In this document: positions 1-10,152 of the stretch, piece by piece
How positions within the stretch are numbered: position 1 is the first letter of the stretch
Layout of the letters: every line of letters starts with the position of its first letter
Source: Candidatus Babelota bacterium
GTDB taxonomy: Bacteria > Babelota > Babeliae > Babelales > Vermiphilaceae
Direction of reading: 5' to 3'
DNA length: 52,669 nucleotides
Assembly: GCA_013287855.1 (NCBI GenBank)
Contig: JABDCY010000006.1
Span: 1-52,669 of the forward strand
Made by a program: the position numbers and the translations under genes
The notes under the pieces: model-generated
The model's database searches: none
Told to the model about the DNA's origin: nothing
What the model saw: the letters and a program-made list of their open reading frames with translations, nothing else

Positions 1-1
1 G

Positions 2-277
2 TTTGAAGAATGTCTGAATGATCCCCTCTACAGACTTACTCTCGAAAAACAATATAGAGTGCAAAAAAACGCTGAACTTGAATCCACTCAAAAGCAAATC
101 AGTAAATTGTTGGAAGAGGCAAAGAAGCTTCATACCGATAACAAGGCTTTAATGGCTATGCAAAAACTAACAACCATGTTACAAAGAAGTCCAAGCCAAC
201 AAGATTTGGAAATCTTCTTTGATAAGTCTGATGGCACTATACTTATTTCAAGTAAGACTGAAAAAACAGCACATTAA
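2..277 (+). CDS. C-terminal part of a hypothetical protein, truncated by the window edge
   Basis: Frame is open from base 2 (FEECLNDPLYRLTLEKQYRVQKN...) to the stop at 277; coiled-coil-like, no family recognised. Confidence 0.6.
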   Translation, partial: FEECLNDPLYRLTLEKQYRVQKNAELESTQKQISKLLEEAKKLHTDNKALMAMQKLTTMLQRSPSQQDLEIFFDKSDGTILISSKTEKTAH

Positions 278-282
278 ACAGC

Positions 283-969
283 TTATTTTTGAACTGGTGT
301 TTGCTTCAGACAACAGGCGTGCACCAGTTCAAACACTTCCTCAATACTATCGGTAACTTTCACCATCGGTAAAATATCTGGCCGAATCATATCTCTTTTT
401 ACGCCATAATCTTCAAGCCACGTGATCAAGGGCATCCAATATTCCTTGCCTATCAAAATGACATGCGATGCCTGAAGCATTTTATGCTTTTCTAAATTAA
501 GCACATCAAAAAATTCATCGAGCGTGCCGATGCCTCCAGGAAACACTACAATAACTTGAGAAAATTGGGTTAAAAACCATTTGCGCATGAAAAAATATCT
601 AAATTTAATTTCAGGAATTCGTGGGTCATGTGGCTCATCTTCTAGGCCACGCGTCGAAATACCTAAACTTCGCGTTATTTTTTTCCCTTGGTCTAATTCC
701 ATGTGCGCTGCACCAAGATTAGCCGCCTGCATAATGCCCGGCCCACCGCCCGTGATGACAGAAATTCCCTTTTGCGCAAGCATATTGCCAAGTAAGTAGG
801 CATGATAAGCATATTCATTGTTGGGATCCAGTCGGGCGCTGCCAAAAACTGTCACGACAGGCTGAGGAACTCGTAGCAGTACGCGTAAATTCCATAAAAA
901 ACCCCAACCGATGCGAAAAACGCGGACAGTATATTGAAAATATATTTTAATAAATAAAAACCATGACAT
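283..969 (-). CDS. LOG-family protein (Rossmann-fold, PGGxGTxxE)
   Basis: Motifs GGGPGIMQAAN and PGGIGTLDEFF; ATG at 969 (MSWFLF) preceded by GAAGGAG. Confidence 0.9.
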   Translation of the reverse strand: MSWFLFIKIYFQYTVRVFRIGWGFLWNLRVLLRVPQPVVTVFGSARLDPNNEYAYHAYLLGNMLAQKGISVITGGGPGIMQAANLGAAHMELDQGKKITRSLGISTRGLEDEPHDPRIPEIKFRYFFMRKWFLTQFSQVIVVFPGGIGTLDEFFDVLNLEKHKMLQASHVILIGKEYWMPLITWLEDYGVKRDMIRPDILPMVKVTDSIEEVFELVHACCLKQTPVQK

Positions 970-980
970 TGAATTCTCCT

Positions 981-1652
981 TCAATTAATTTTTTGTTGAG
1001 CTGATCGGAGACATTCATCCCGTACCAACGAAAAAACCGTTTCTATGTCGTCGGTGATAATAAAAAGTTCCATTTCATCCTTACTAATGAGTCCATCTTT
1101 TTCCGAACTCTGTTTTACCCACTTCATAAAATAATCCCAATATTCAACACCAACGAGAACAATAGGCACTCTTCCTAATTCATGTGCATCAAAAAGCTGT
1201 AAAATTTCAGTAAGTTCATCGAGTGTTCCCAAGCCTCCCGGAAAAACAATAAATGCCGAGGAAAATCTAATCAGTAGTAACTTGCGGGTAAAAAAATAAC
1301 TGAGCTCAATATATTCTTGAACACATTCATTGCGCCTTTCGCTAAATTTAGTAACGCCAATGCCGACACTTCTGATTTCCCCTTTTTCATGCGGAACAGC
1401 ACCGCAACTGGCCGCATGCATAATACCAGCACCACCACCGGTAAGCACCGTGATATTTGCATGCATAAGTTTATGTGCCAATTCAAAGGCTTTTTTGTTA
1501 AATTCTGATTCCCCTGCAACAAGCGCCCCACCAAAAATAGTTACCATCGGTTCGTGAAGTTTAGTAAATCGCCAAAAGGCATGCATTGTTTGTAAAAAAA
1601 CCTTAAATAATTCATATCCTTCTACACAAAACCTCTTTATACGTTGCCACAT
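981..1652 (-). CDS. LOG-family protein, tandem paralog
   Basis: Motifs GGGAGIMHAASCGA and PGGLGTLDELTE. Confidence 0.9.
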   Translation of the reverse strand: MWQRIKRFCVEGYELFKVFLQTMHAFWRFTKLHEPMVTIFGGALVAGESEFNKKAFELAHKLMHANITVLTGGGAGIMHAASCGAVPHEKGEIRSVGIGVTKFSERRNECVQEYIELSYFFTRKLLLIRFSSAFIVFPGGLGTLDELTEILQLFDAHELGRVPIVLVGVEYWDYFMKWVKQSSEKDGLISKDEMELFIITDDIETVFSLVRDECLRSAQQKIN

Positions 1653-1711
1653 ACTTTCTCCTTAATAACATGATGTGAGAACTATTCTCACACCATGAGA
1701 AATCATCACAC

Positions 1712-1725
1712 TAGGGTATACCCTA
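1712..1725. promoter_or_regulatory. Perfect 14-bp palindrome TAGGGTATACCCTA upstream of the LOG pair
   Basis: Sequence palindrome 60 nt upstream of the first LOG start; possible operator. Confidence 0.35.
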
Positions 1726-1998
1726 AATAACCATTACCTTTTTCTCAATACTAAGTCATATATTAGTTCTGCTAACTTCGAATACCGCCATCTAACGACT
1801 TGTTCATAAAAACCGTTTATGATACGATTGCAATAAATCGCACATACGATAATATCACCCCAACATAATCATTTTTTGTAATTTGTAGCGCTCACTACGC
1901 GGTTTTTTGCACAATTGATATTTCAGTTTGAAAATTTAACATTGGTTTTGCTAAAATGAGAGTAGAATTTAGATATCAAAGTGGTGAGTTGCAAATTT

Positions 1999-3336
1999 AT
2001 GAAATTTAGGAAAATTACAAAAACATTATTAATAAGCCTGTTCTTCTTCTTAATTCCCGCCAACGCGGTATGTGCATCCCGCAAAAAAACGGCACATCAA
2101 GAAGAGCAGGAAGTTTGGATCACGGTCTTTGTACACGGCATTATGAGTGTACAGCCTCATATGAATCTTGAGACGGTCTTTAGATTATTTAAAGACGAAG
2201 TAGAAGACAGCTTCTATGCACATACGGTAAAAACTATCCGTACCGACCCCTTCTTTCACCGTAATCAGGCAATGCAAGAATTGGGCATGCAGGCTATTGA
2301 TAAACAAAGTTCTTACACCGGTGACGCTTCCTGTGCACTGGCAATACTATTTGATGAAGTATATGCCATGAAAGGCACCAATAAACCTGAACAAAACCAT
2401 TATTATACGTTTGGTTGGTCCGGTCTTCTGAGTCCCTCAATTCGTTTGCGTGAAGCGCGTAGTTTTTATGTCAGTCTTGGTCATATCATACAAAAGTTCC
2501 GCAAGCGTGGAATTAACCCCAAAATCAGAGTTATTGGCTATAGCCATGGGGGAAATATCGTTTTGGGAGCAGCGCAAGGCCGACGCGATAACCTTACCGA
2601 TTTTGATTATTTAATTGATGAAGTCATATTGCTTGGTGTACCTATTCAATCAGAAACTGATTTTTATATTAACGATCCATTTTTCAAAAAGATTTATAAC
2701 GTGTACTCGATGGCAGACCGGATTCAAACCGTTGATTGTTTTGCAGGCAGTCGATTTGGCTCAAATAAGTATTTCAAGAAACGGTATGACTTAGTTTTAC
2801 CTAATAAATTGACGCAGATAGAGTTAAAGCTCCTGCGTAATACCAATAACAAAACACACAAACCACGTAATCGTGATAAGCGGTTTAATTTTGATGATCC
2901 CGCAATTGTATCAGGAAGATCACATGGATTGCGCGATAGCTCGCCAGGCCATTGTGAATTGTGGTTTTTTGGCTGGACTCATGCCCATTATCGTACCCAT
3001 TTCCCATTTTCGCCTTTACCTATAGTTGCAATATTACCTTATATTCTAGAAACGATTAAAGAAGTAGAACATACCCTCCCACGACAAGAACACATTATTG
3101 CCGATATACGGCCCCATCAAGAAACTCTCGTTGTACGCACCAAAAACTCTTGCCACAAAAAACACATCTGTAATTTCTTAAATAACGATCAATTAGAAGA
3201 TCTCAAAGATAGAGCCCGAGAATTTTCATTTAAACGTGTTACCTACGAAGATTATAAGGAGCATATAAAGGCCGCTTTTGAACAAACGCGAGAACAGTTA
3301 GCAAATATGCTTTTCGATTCTTGTCCCGAAATGTAA
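1999..3336 (+). CDS. Secreted alpha/beta-hydrolase-like protein
   Basis: N-terminal signal peptide; FVHGIMS oxyanion-like segment and nucleophile elbow GYSHGGN. Confidence 0.65.
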   Translation: MKFRKITKTLLISLFFFLIPANAVCASRKKTAHQEEQEVWITVFVHGIMSVQPHMNLETVFRLFKDEVEDSFYAHTVKTIRTDPFFHRNQAMQELGMQAIDKQSSYTGDASCALAILFDEVYAMKGTNKPEQNHYYTFGWSGLLSPSIRLREARSFYVSLGHIIQKFRKRGINPKIRVIGYSHGGNIVLGAAQGRRDNLTDFDYLIDEVILLGVPIQSETDFYINDPFFKKIYNVYSMADRIQTVDCFAGSRFGSNKYFKKRYDLVLPNKLTQIELKLLRNTNNKTHKPRNRDKRFNFDDPAIVSGRSHGLRDSSPGHCELWFFGWTHAHYRTHFPFSPLPIVAILPYILETIKEVEHTLPRQEHIIADIRPHQETLVVRTKNSCHKKHICNFLNNDQLEDLKDRAREFSFKRVTYEDYKEHIKAAFEQTREQLANMLFDSCPEM

Positions 3337-3453
3337 TCCAATCAGATTTTCCAGTAGCTGGTCTTTTGCAGCCTGTTGACAGTCTATTGCAAAATACTTA
3401 AAGTCCTAACTAAGATATCAGTATTGGATCTTTCAATTTACTGGAGGTTATTT

Positions 3454-3858
3454 ATGAAAAAGTCATTATTAATAATCACCCTAACTCTTTGTAATATTGG
3501 TCAAATTTATGGTTTCGGCGATTATTATCATGAACAGGCTGCTCTTCAAATTGCTAGAGAAAAAGCAATAGAAATTGCAGAAAGAGCCCGTCTTAATGCA
3601 CAACGTGATTTTGAGGCTTTTCTTGCCTTATGCGCGGGTATCTGCAAAGGTATCAGTTATACCATACTCTCTACCGGAAAAGTCATTTGCCAATGCCAAA
3701 TAGATGATACGACAGAAAAGATAGTAGGCACTATTGGCGTTGTTGGAATAGCTGTCGCTTCAGGAATAGGGATTTATAAACTGTATAAATCGTTCACTGA
3801 AGAAAAGGAAAAACGGTCTAACCCTGAGACAACTAATCTCATCTTAATTACCAACTAA
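3454..3858 (+). CDS. Hypothetical secreted/membrane protein
   Basis: SD GGAGGTTATTT before ATG 3454; signal peptide MKKSLLIITLTLCNIGQIYG; C-terminal hydrophobic helix. Confidence 0.6.
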   Translation: MKKSLLIITLTLCNIGQIYGFGDYYHEQAALQIAREKAIEIAERARLNAQRDFEAFLALCAGICKGISYTILSTGKVICQCQIDDTTEKIVGTIGVVGIAVASGIGIYKLYKSFTEEKEKRSNPETTNLILITN

Positions 3859-3992
3859 TTTAAATCTGATGGGGCCTTATTTGGGGTTATTTAACCCCCT
3901 CCAGGACCTAAATCCTGACCCCAAAAAGCATTTATTTCAAAACAGCCTGAAATACCTAGTTTTCTCCTGTAAAAATTTCATATATTTTCTAC

Positions 3993-4020
3993 TTGAAATT
4001 TTATATTTTTACTTTATACT
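3993..4020 (+). promoter_or_regulatory. Sigma70-like promoter TTGAAA-N16-TATACT
   Basis: Boxes 3993-3998 and 4015-4020 upstream of the CDS at 4062. Confidence 0.5.
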
Positions 4021-4061
4021 AAGTAAAGAATAGAATAAATAAGGAGAATTAGGAGGTTATT

Positions 4062-5009
4062 ATGTTAAAGAAGATTATCTTATCTGTTATGGGTATAGCT
4101 CTTTTAGGGTCAAATTTAGGCCTTAATGCTACTTATATAATGCCACAAAGCCCCTTAGCAAACCCTCAAATTATGCAAAATCAGGGTAAAACCCCTGAAA
4201 ATTCTGCACTTCAGGGAAACCCTTCAGAAAACGATCAAAAAGTCGACAAAACTACAGGTGAACCCACTCAGTCAAAGAGTTGGTTTGCAGGATTATGGCA
4301 TAAGGTAAAAAACACCTTTTCAGCTAAATCCGCAAATAAGCCTGAAGAAGCTAAAAAAGATGACCAGCCAGTTGCCAATGGGCAGCGGTTAGTTTCGTTA
4401 AAGCCGCTGAAAGAAGAAGGAATATGGGATAGTATGTGTGACGGCGCAAAATCAGCATTCGGGACACAGGCATCTGCAAACGTAATATATTGGTTAACGG
4501 GACAAAACGCACAACTTGCATCAGGAATAAATGGTGAGTTATCAGATGAAAAAGGAAATACTGCTGAATTAGCCCAAGCATTAGGTAAGTCGTATGATCA
4601 ATCTCAAATAATAGCCAATACAGCTTATAAAAATAATTATGAGAACGAATCGAATAAAAGATTCAGCGACGCAGTTATATCTCGAGCAATCTCACCAAAA
4701 GCTAGCCTTCTATCTGAGGTCTTAGCTTCAGCTGGAAAAATTCTTGAAGTAAAAAGTCATAATAGTAATCCTGAAAACCAGCAACAACAGAAGTCTTATA
4801 TAAAAGAGCTTCTTGAAATGTATAAACAAAAGGCATATAACATCTTATGCTATAAGCCTGGAACAACAAAATCGTGGACACAAGCAATTGCAAATTCTGC
4901 AGCCAGAGCTACAGCTTATTACGGAACTAGTATGATAACAGGACTTATTGCTGCACAAACAGGATGGCTAGGCACACTAGCACTTGGCGCTGCAGGGTAT
5001 TTTGCCTAA
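4062..5009 (+). CDS. Hypothetical secreted protein
   Basis: Signal peptide MLKKIILSVMGIALLGSNLGLNA; SD AGGAGGTTATT. Confidence 0.65.
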   Translation: MLKKIILSVMGIALLGSNLGLNATYIMPQSPLANPQIMQNQGKTPENSALQGNPSENDQKVDKTTGEPTQSKSWFAGLWHKVKNTFSAKSANKPEEAKKDDQPVANGQRLVSLKPLKEEGIWDSMCDGAKSAFGTQASANVIYWLTGQNAQLASGINGELSDEKGNTAELAQALGKSYDQSQIIANTAYKNNYENESNKRFSDAVISRAISPKASLLSEVLASAGKILEVKSHNSNPENQQQQKSYIKELLEMYKQKAYNILCYKPGTTKSWTQAIANSAARATAYYGTSMITGLIAAQTGWLGTLALGAAGYFA

Positions 5010-5026
5010 CTAAAAATAGATACAGC

Positions 5027-5057
5027 AAAAAAGCCAGCTTTAAGTAGCTGGCTTTTT
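5027..5057. terminator. Bidirectional intrinsic terminator
   Basis: AGCCAGCT-TTAAGT-AGCTGGCT flanked by A-tract and T-tract between convergent genes. Confidence 0.85.
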
Positions 5058-5843
5058 CTATGACTTTCGTAGCATATTCCACACATTAATCAGCTGTTCC
5101 TTATCCATTTGCTGCGCTCGCAATGCAAGAATTTCTTCGGGAATTGCGGTTATCTGATAATGGCTTTGGGATAAATTATTTCTGAGCGTTCTGCGTGGCT
5201 GACGAAATGCCACTTTAATAAATTTCCAAAATTCTTCTTCCTGAGGAATTTCCATCAGGTGTTGTATAGGCTTAAAATACAGCAGCCGCGAAAACACTTT
5301 TGGCGGTGGGTAAAATGCATTCGGCGAAATTTTAAGCATCAATTCCCAGTCAAAGTAGTGCTGAAAAAACAATGAAGGAAATCCATACCCACGGCCTCGA
5401 TGTTTTACAATCTTTTGGGCTACTTCTTCTTGCACCATAATGACGCCTTCTTTTAGCAGATGGCGGTTACGTTGTAACATATGCAAAATAGGGAATGTCA
5501 CATGATAAGGCAAATTCGCAAGCAGTGTCCATGGTTGGTAGGGTTCAAATGGTGCAAAATCAACATCGAGAATATTATCCTCAAATACCTGCAGGTGCTT
5601 ATTGCCCTCAAAAAGACCACGTAAATGAGTAACCCATTCATGATCTATTTCAAATGCCCATAATCGAGCAATTGGGGAATTGAGAATATGCTGCGTAAGG
5701 AATCCATCTCCCGGGCCGATTTCAAAAACTGAGGTGTCATGTGTCAGTTTTACGCGATCAAGCATGGCATAAACTACCGAGTCATCGCGCAAGAAATTTT
5801 GCCCATGCTTTTTTTTGAGAACTATACCATGCGACTTATGCAC
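5058..5843 (-). CDS. rsmA: 16S rRNA (adenine1518/1519-N6) dimethyltransferase
   Basis: KKHGQNFL, FEIGPGDGFLT, NLPYHV motifs. Confidence 0.93.
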   Translation of the reverse strand: MHKSHGIVLKKKHGQNFLRDDSVVYAMLDRVKLTHDTSVFEIGPGDGFLTQHILNSPIARLWAFEIDHEWVTHLRGLFEGNKHLQVFEDNILDVDFAPFEPYQPWTLLANLPYHVTFPILHMLQRNRHLLKEGVIMVQEEVAQKIVKHRGRGYGFPSLFFQHYFDWELMLKISPNAFYPPPKVFSRLLYFKPIQHLMEIPQEEEFWKFIKVAFRQPRRTLRNNLSQSHYQITAIPEEILALRAQQMDKEQLINVWNMLRKS

Positions 5844-5845
5844 GT

Positions 5846-6889
5846 TTACTCCATTAATGCATCTTTAAATACATCAAGATTTTCAAGCACTTTGCCGGCA
5901 CCTTTAACTACACAGAATAGAGGATCATCGGCCAAGTGTACTGGTAACCCTGTTTCTTTCGATAGCAATGCATCAAGACCACGCAGCAGCGAACCACCAC
6001 CGGCCATAACAATACCACGGTCAACAAGATCCGAGGAAAGTTCTGGTGGTGTATTTTCGAGCGCTACTCGCACGACATCAACAATGTTTGCGATGGTTTC
6101 CAGCAACGCTTCATTAACTTCTGGCCCTGTTAGGGTAATAGTTTTTGGCACTCCGGTGATAAGATCGCGGCCTTTAACTTGAATGCTTTGCTTTGCAATA
6201 TCACCAACCAACATTGCTGAACCAATTGCGATTTTGATGTGTTCGGCGGTACGTTCACCAATCAACAAATTATATTTACGTTTTACATACTGCACAATTG
6301 CGCGATCCATTTCATCGCCACCAACGCGCACCGAGCGACAGAACACGACGTTTTTGAGTGAGATAATGGCAACTTCGGTAGTACCGCCACCAATATCTAC
6401 AATCATGTTTCCAGATGGTTCTTGCACGGGAAGTCCAGCACCAATTGCTGCGGCCATAGGTTCAATGATAGTACGCACTGGTTCGCGCGCACCTGCTTGT
6501 TTTGCAGAATCTTTAATTGCACGCAGTTCAACTTGCGTAATACCAGAAGGTACACCAATTATCATGCGTGGACGCACTAACGTGCGGCGATCATCATGTA
6601 CAGTTCGTATAAAATAGCGCAACATGCTTTCGGTTAATTCAAAATTTGCGATCACGCCATCGCGCATAGGACGGCAGGCAATAATATTTTCGGGAGTTTT
6701 GCCAAGCATCTCTTTCGCAGCTTTACCGGCAGCAAGTACGACATTCGTATTGCTACGCACCGCCACCACCGTCGGCTCATTTAGTACGATGCCTTGATTG
6801 CGGACATAGACTACCGTGTTGGCAGTACCAAGGTCGATTGCCATGTCATTGGAGAAAACGCTAAATAATTTAGCAGGAAGAAATTTCAT
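5846..6889 (-). CDS. mreB: Rod-shape determining protein MreB
   Basis: DLGTANTVVYVRNQGIVLNEPTVVA, VGVPSG-like and DIGGGTTEVA actin-fold motifs. Confidence 0.96.
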   Translation of the reverse strand: MKFLPAKLFSVFSNDMAIDLGTANTVVYVRNQGIVLNEPTVVAVRSNTNVVLAAGKAAKEMLGKTPENIIACRPMRDGVIANFELTESMLRYFIRTVHDDRRTLVRPRMIIGVPSGITQVELRAIKDSAKQAGAREPVRTIIEPMAAAIGAGLPVQEPSGNMIVDIGGGTTEVAIISLKNVVFCRSVRVGGDEMDRAIVQYVKRKYNLLIGERTAEHIKIAIGSAMLVGDIAKQSIQVKGRDLITGVPKTITLTGPEVNEALLETIANIVDVVRVALENTPPELSSDLVDRGIVMAGGGSLLRGLDALLSKETGLPVHLADDPLFCVVKGAGKVLENLDVFKDALME

Positions 6890-6958
6890 ACTTTTATCCT
6901 TTTGTTATTTTTTTCAACATTATCCTGAGTACCGCTCAAAGAGCGACGTATCGAAGAA

Positions 6959-8236
6959 TTAAAAATGTACCTCTACACCAAGGGATATTTTATTTGTTTT
7001 ACTCATGTTATATGCCTTGAATAATTGCACAGGAAAATCCCATGTCAAATATACTCGCGCAGCTAAACCTTCGTCACACGTAAATGAATTAAAATCATAA
7101 TATGCGGTTAATGAAACATAATCATACGCCCATCGTAATTTCTCATCGAGCGGTCGCTCATTTCCAAGTGATTCAGGAATCGCCACCGGACGCAGATTTT
7201 CAGGTCGTCTATCGCGCCAATCATCAGGCTCATGTACCACCAAGGTATAACGCAAACGACCTCCTAAGCCCGCACGCACATGATCAAGTGCAACATAAGG
7301 ACTTGCCATAATAGTAGCACCTGGGTCAACAAAAATTGGCGCTGCTAGAACACCATATAATAATGAATTATCAACGATTTGCATGTTGCCATTATTAAGT
7401 ACCACTATGCAGCGCTCAAGGCGCGTTTTTGCGATTCGTTTGCTGGCGCGAATCATAATCCCTGCAATTAAATCTTCCTTCAACTCAAATTCACCTTCGC
7501 CCTGCACATAGAATCCCCAAAAGCCGTCCCCACCGAAGGGTACTGATGCGGGGCTGAAAATATTTCTTTTCACGCCTGTCGGAATAAGTGCGCCAACTTT
7601 TAAGCCAACATCCATACGTCGAAATTTGTAACAATATTCACTTAGATAGCCATATCGGATATAAAGCTCGATATCACCCGAACCACTTTGTTTTGCTTCT
7701 GGTCCACACAAACCAAGTATTTGATTCATTTGACGGCGTTCTTGATCCAACTCAAGCCGATCGGCATCAGTGAATCTCCCTGTCGAGTTATTATTATCAA
7801 AGAAGAAATTGTGCCACGAATTGGATTTCATAAAGAGCCATGTTCCACCAAAGGAGAACTGTTCGGTAATTGCCTGGTCATAATACAAAGCAATACCTTG
7901 CGCTTGTAGTTTGCCATCCATGCGCCATTTGATATCAAATCCACGCCATTCATCGAGCAAAGGACTCGGCAAGCCCAAATCTACCATGCCCTGGCTTTCA
8001 TTGGTTTGATCATAACGCCCGAAAATTTCTGGCCAGCCAATTGATTCTTCGCGATCTCCATAGCTCGAGTCTGCCGCCATAAAAAAAACTTCCGCACTAA
8101 ATTGCGAAGGACGTTCTTTAGTACGGGTATATGGTTTGGGAAATAACGGGAAAAAACGGTTATCAACTACCATTGCAGTGCATGATGCATAAACACCGCA
8201 CAGCATGATTACAAATAATGATCTTATATTGGACAT
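6959..8236 (-). CDS. Hypothetical secreted, probable outer-membrane beta-barrel-like protein
   Basis: Signal peptide MSNIRSLFVIMLCGVYASCTA; alternating aromatic strands; upstream 16 codons of the ORF lie in a repeat. Confidence 0.5.
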   Translation of the reverse strand: MSNIRSLFVIMLCGVYASCTAMVVDNRFFPLFPKPYTRTKERPSQFSAEVFFMAADSSYGDREESIGWPEIFGRYDQTNESQGMVDLGLPSPLLDEWRGFDIKWRMDGKLQAQGIALYYDQAITEQFSFGGTWLFMKSNSWHNFFFDNNNSTGRFTDADRLELDQERRQMNQILGLCGPEAKQSGSGDIELYIRYGYLSEYCYKFRRMDVGLKVGALIPTGVKRNIFSPASVPFGGDGFWGFYVQGEGEFELKEDLIAGIMIRASKRIAKTRLERCIVVLNNGNMQIVDNSLLYGVLAAPIFVDPGATIMASPYVALDHVRAGLGGRLRYTLVVHEPDDWRDRRPENLRPVAIPESLGNERPLDEKLRWAYDYVSLTAYYDFNSFTCDEGLAARVYLTWDFPVQLFKAYNMSKTNKISLGVEVHF

Positions 8237-8362
8237 AGAAAATCCTGAAGTTTTTAGCCCTACTTCGCTCTTACGAGCTTGCAAGGGCCCTTACTCCGCA
8301 ATTACGTTGATTATTCAATCCTTTAAGAAAAAGGCCCGCCTTACAAAGCCTTGACGGAGTAA

Positions 8363-8451
8363 GGAGAGAGTGGGATTCGAACCCACGGTCCCGGTCAACC
8401 CGGGACAATCGCTTTCGAGGCGACCGCTTTCGACCACTCAGCCATCTCTCC
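8363..8451 (-). tRNA. tRNA-Ser(CGA)
   Basis: Reverse complement GGAGAGATGGCTGAGTGGTCGAAAGCGGTCGCCTCGAAAGCGATT...GGTTCGAATCCCACTCTCTCC; loop CTCGAAA gives anticodon CGA; long variable arm; CCA not encoded. Confidence 0.93.
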
Positions 8452-8679
8452 GTGCATATTATGTATAAAAGAAGGCACGTTAAGTGTACTACACTCTGCT
8501 TTTTTTAAAAGTCTTATGTAACTGCAATCAAAAAAGTTTATTTGTTCACTTTGCAAATGAAGGGTAATTGTATATCGTAGACTTGAATCGGTTTTATGCT
8601 AAAATGCTTTACCAATGGAGAAGCTATGAAGCTCAAAAAAACAATTCTTGTGGCAGTATTATTAGTAAAAGGAGATCTT

Positions 8680-10152
8680 ATGGCTATCTATGACACTCAG
8701 GCAATAATATTAGCAGCCGGAACTTCCAGTAGACTCAACACTGGTCGCTCAAAACTCCTTGAAAAAATTTGCGGTCGCGAAATGGTCGTTTATTTGACCA
8801 AACTCTTTGAAGCAATGCAGATTCCAACCGTAGCCATCGTTGGATTTCAAAAAGAAGTAGTGCAAGAAGCTATTCAACAACAGCACGGCGATAATGTCAC
8901 GTTTGTAACACAAGACAAGCAACGCGGCACTGGCCATGCACTGCTCTGCTCCAAACATACTTGGAATGCGGATTCCATCCTTGTCGTAAATGGTGACATG
9001 CCTCTTATCACGCAAGAAATTATCGATAACTTATACAAAAAGCATATGCAATCGCGCGCAGCCATAAGCATCGTGCTTGCCCACCAAGCAGATCCAAGTT
9101 TGGGTGCATATGGACGTTTTGTGAAAACAGGCGATCATGTAGAGATTGTAGAAGCTCGCGATTTTAAAGGTGATCCAGCAGAACATTGTTTTATCAATGC
9201 TGGTATTTATCTGATTGATAGAAAATTCCTCGAAGAATCTATCAGCGCCCTGCAACAACACGAAAACTCAAAAGAATTTTATATTGTTGATCTAGTAAAA
9301 ATTGCAAGCAAGACAAGCCATGTTGTTGAAACTCTCGTCGTACCTTTTGACCAAGTGCGCGGTATCAATACCATGGAAGAACTCTGGAGCGTGGAACAAA
9401 TAAAAAAAGCTGAACTCATTAAACATTGGATGAGCAAAGGCGTTCGCTTTTATGCCACACATAATTTACACATCGATCATGATGTCACCATTGGCTCAGG
9501 CACGTATATCGGCTGCGGCGTTCACTTGTTGCGCGGCACACATATTGGAAAAAATTGCAAAATTAATGAATCTGTTTCCATTTACAGCAGCACTATCGGA
9601 GATAATGTAACGGTGTATCCGTTCAGCATGATCGTTGACTCAATAATTGGCGATAATGCGCAAGTTGGTCCATTTGCTCATCTGCGTACCAATGCTCATG
9701 TGGGTAATGGTGCTACCGTCGGCAATTTTGTTGAAGTTAAAAACAGCAACCTTGGTGAAAACACACAAGTTAAACATTTGTCATATCTTGGTGATACAAC
9801 TACAGGATCTGGCGTAAACATCGGTGCTGGCACAATTACGTGTAACTATGACGGATTCAAGAAAAATGTGACCACTATCAAAGATAATGTTTTTGTGGGT
9901 AGCAACAACACGTTAGTCGCTCCGGTAACCATCAACAAAAATTCTATTACCGCCGCAGGATCGGTGATCACCGAAGATGTTCCAGAAAACACTCTCGCTT
10001 TTGGGCGCGCACGGCAAATCAACAAAATCGGCTATGCACAAGTAATCAAAGAACGTCTCAAAAAAGATGCTGAAACAGCAACTCAGACGGCAGATAAAGA
10101 ATCTCAGCCTTTTGTTGCAGCCCGCAAAAGTGAGCATGAAAATACTATATGA
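8680..10152 (+). CDS. glmU: Bifunctional UDP-GlcNAc pyrophosphorylase / GlcN-1-P acetyltransferase
   Basis: IILAAGTSSRL N-terminal motif, NGDMPL, left-handed beta-helix hexapeptides, NIGAGTITCNYDG. Confidence 0.93.
   Translation: MAIYDTQAIILAAGTSSRLNTGRSKLLEKICGREMVVYLTKLFEAMQIPTVAIVGFQKEVVQEAIQQQHGDNVTFVTQDKQRGTGHALLCSKHTWNADSILVVNGDMPLITQEIIDNLYKKHMQSRAAISIVLAHQADPSLGAYGRFVKTGDHVEIVEARDFKGDPAEHCFINAGIYLIDRKFLEESISALQQHENSKEFYIVDLVKIASKTSHVVETLVVPFDQVRGINTMEELWSVEQIKKAELIKHWMSKGVRFYATHNLHIDHDVTIGSGTYIGCGVHLLRGTHIGKNCKINESVSIYSSTIGDNVTVYPFSMIVDSIIGDNAQVGPFAHLRTNAHVGNGATVGNFVEVKNSNLGENTQVKHLSYLGDTTTGSGVNIGAGTITCNYDGFKKNVTTIKDNVFVGSNNTLVAPVTINKNSITAAGSVITEDVPENTLAFGRARQINKIGYAQVIKERLKKDAETATQTADKESQPFVAARKSEHENTI

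Noticed and set aside
3869-3925. GGGGTT-ATTT-AACCCC hairpin after the CDS at 3454-3858 as terminator
   Set aside because: Stem is short with no T-tract; support too weak to list as a feature.
6183-6617. 144-aa ORF antisense to mreB (also 5739-6182)
   Set aside because: Antisense shadow of a confidently identified gene.
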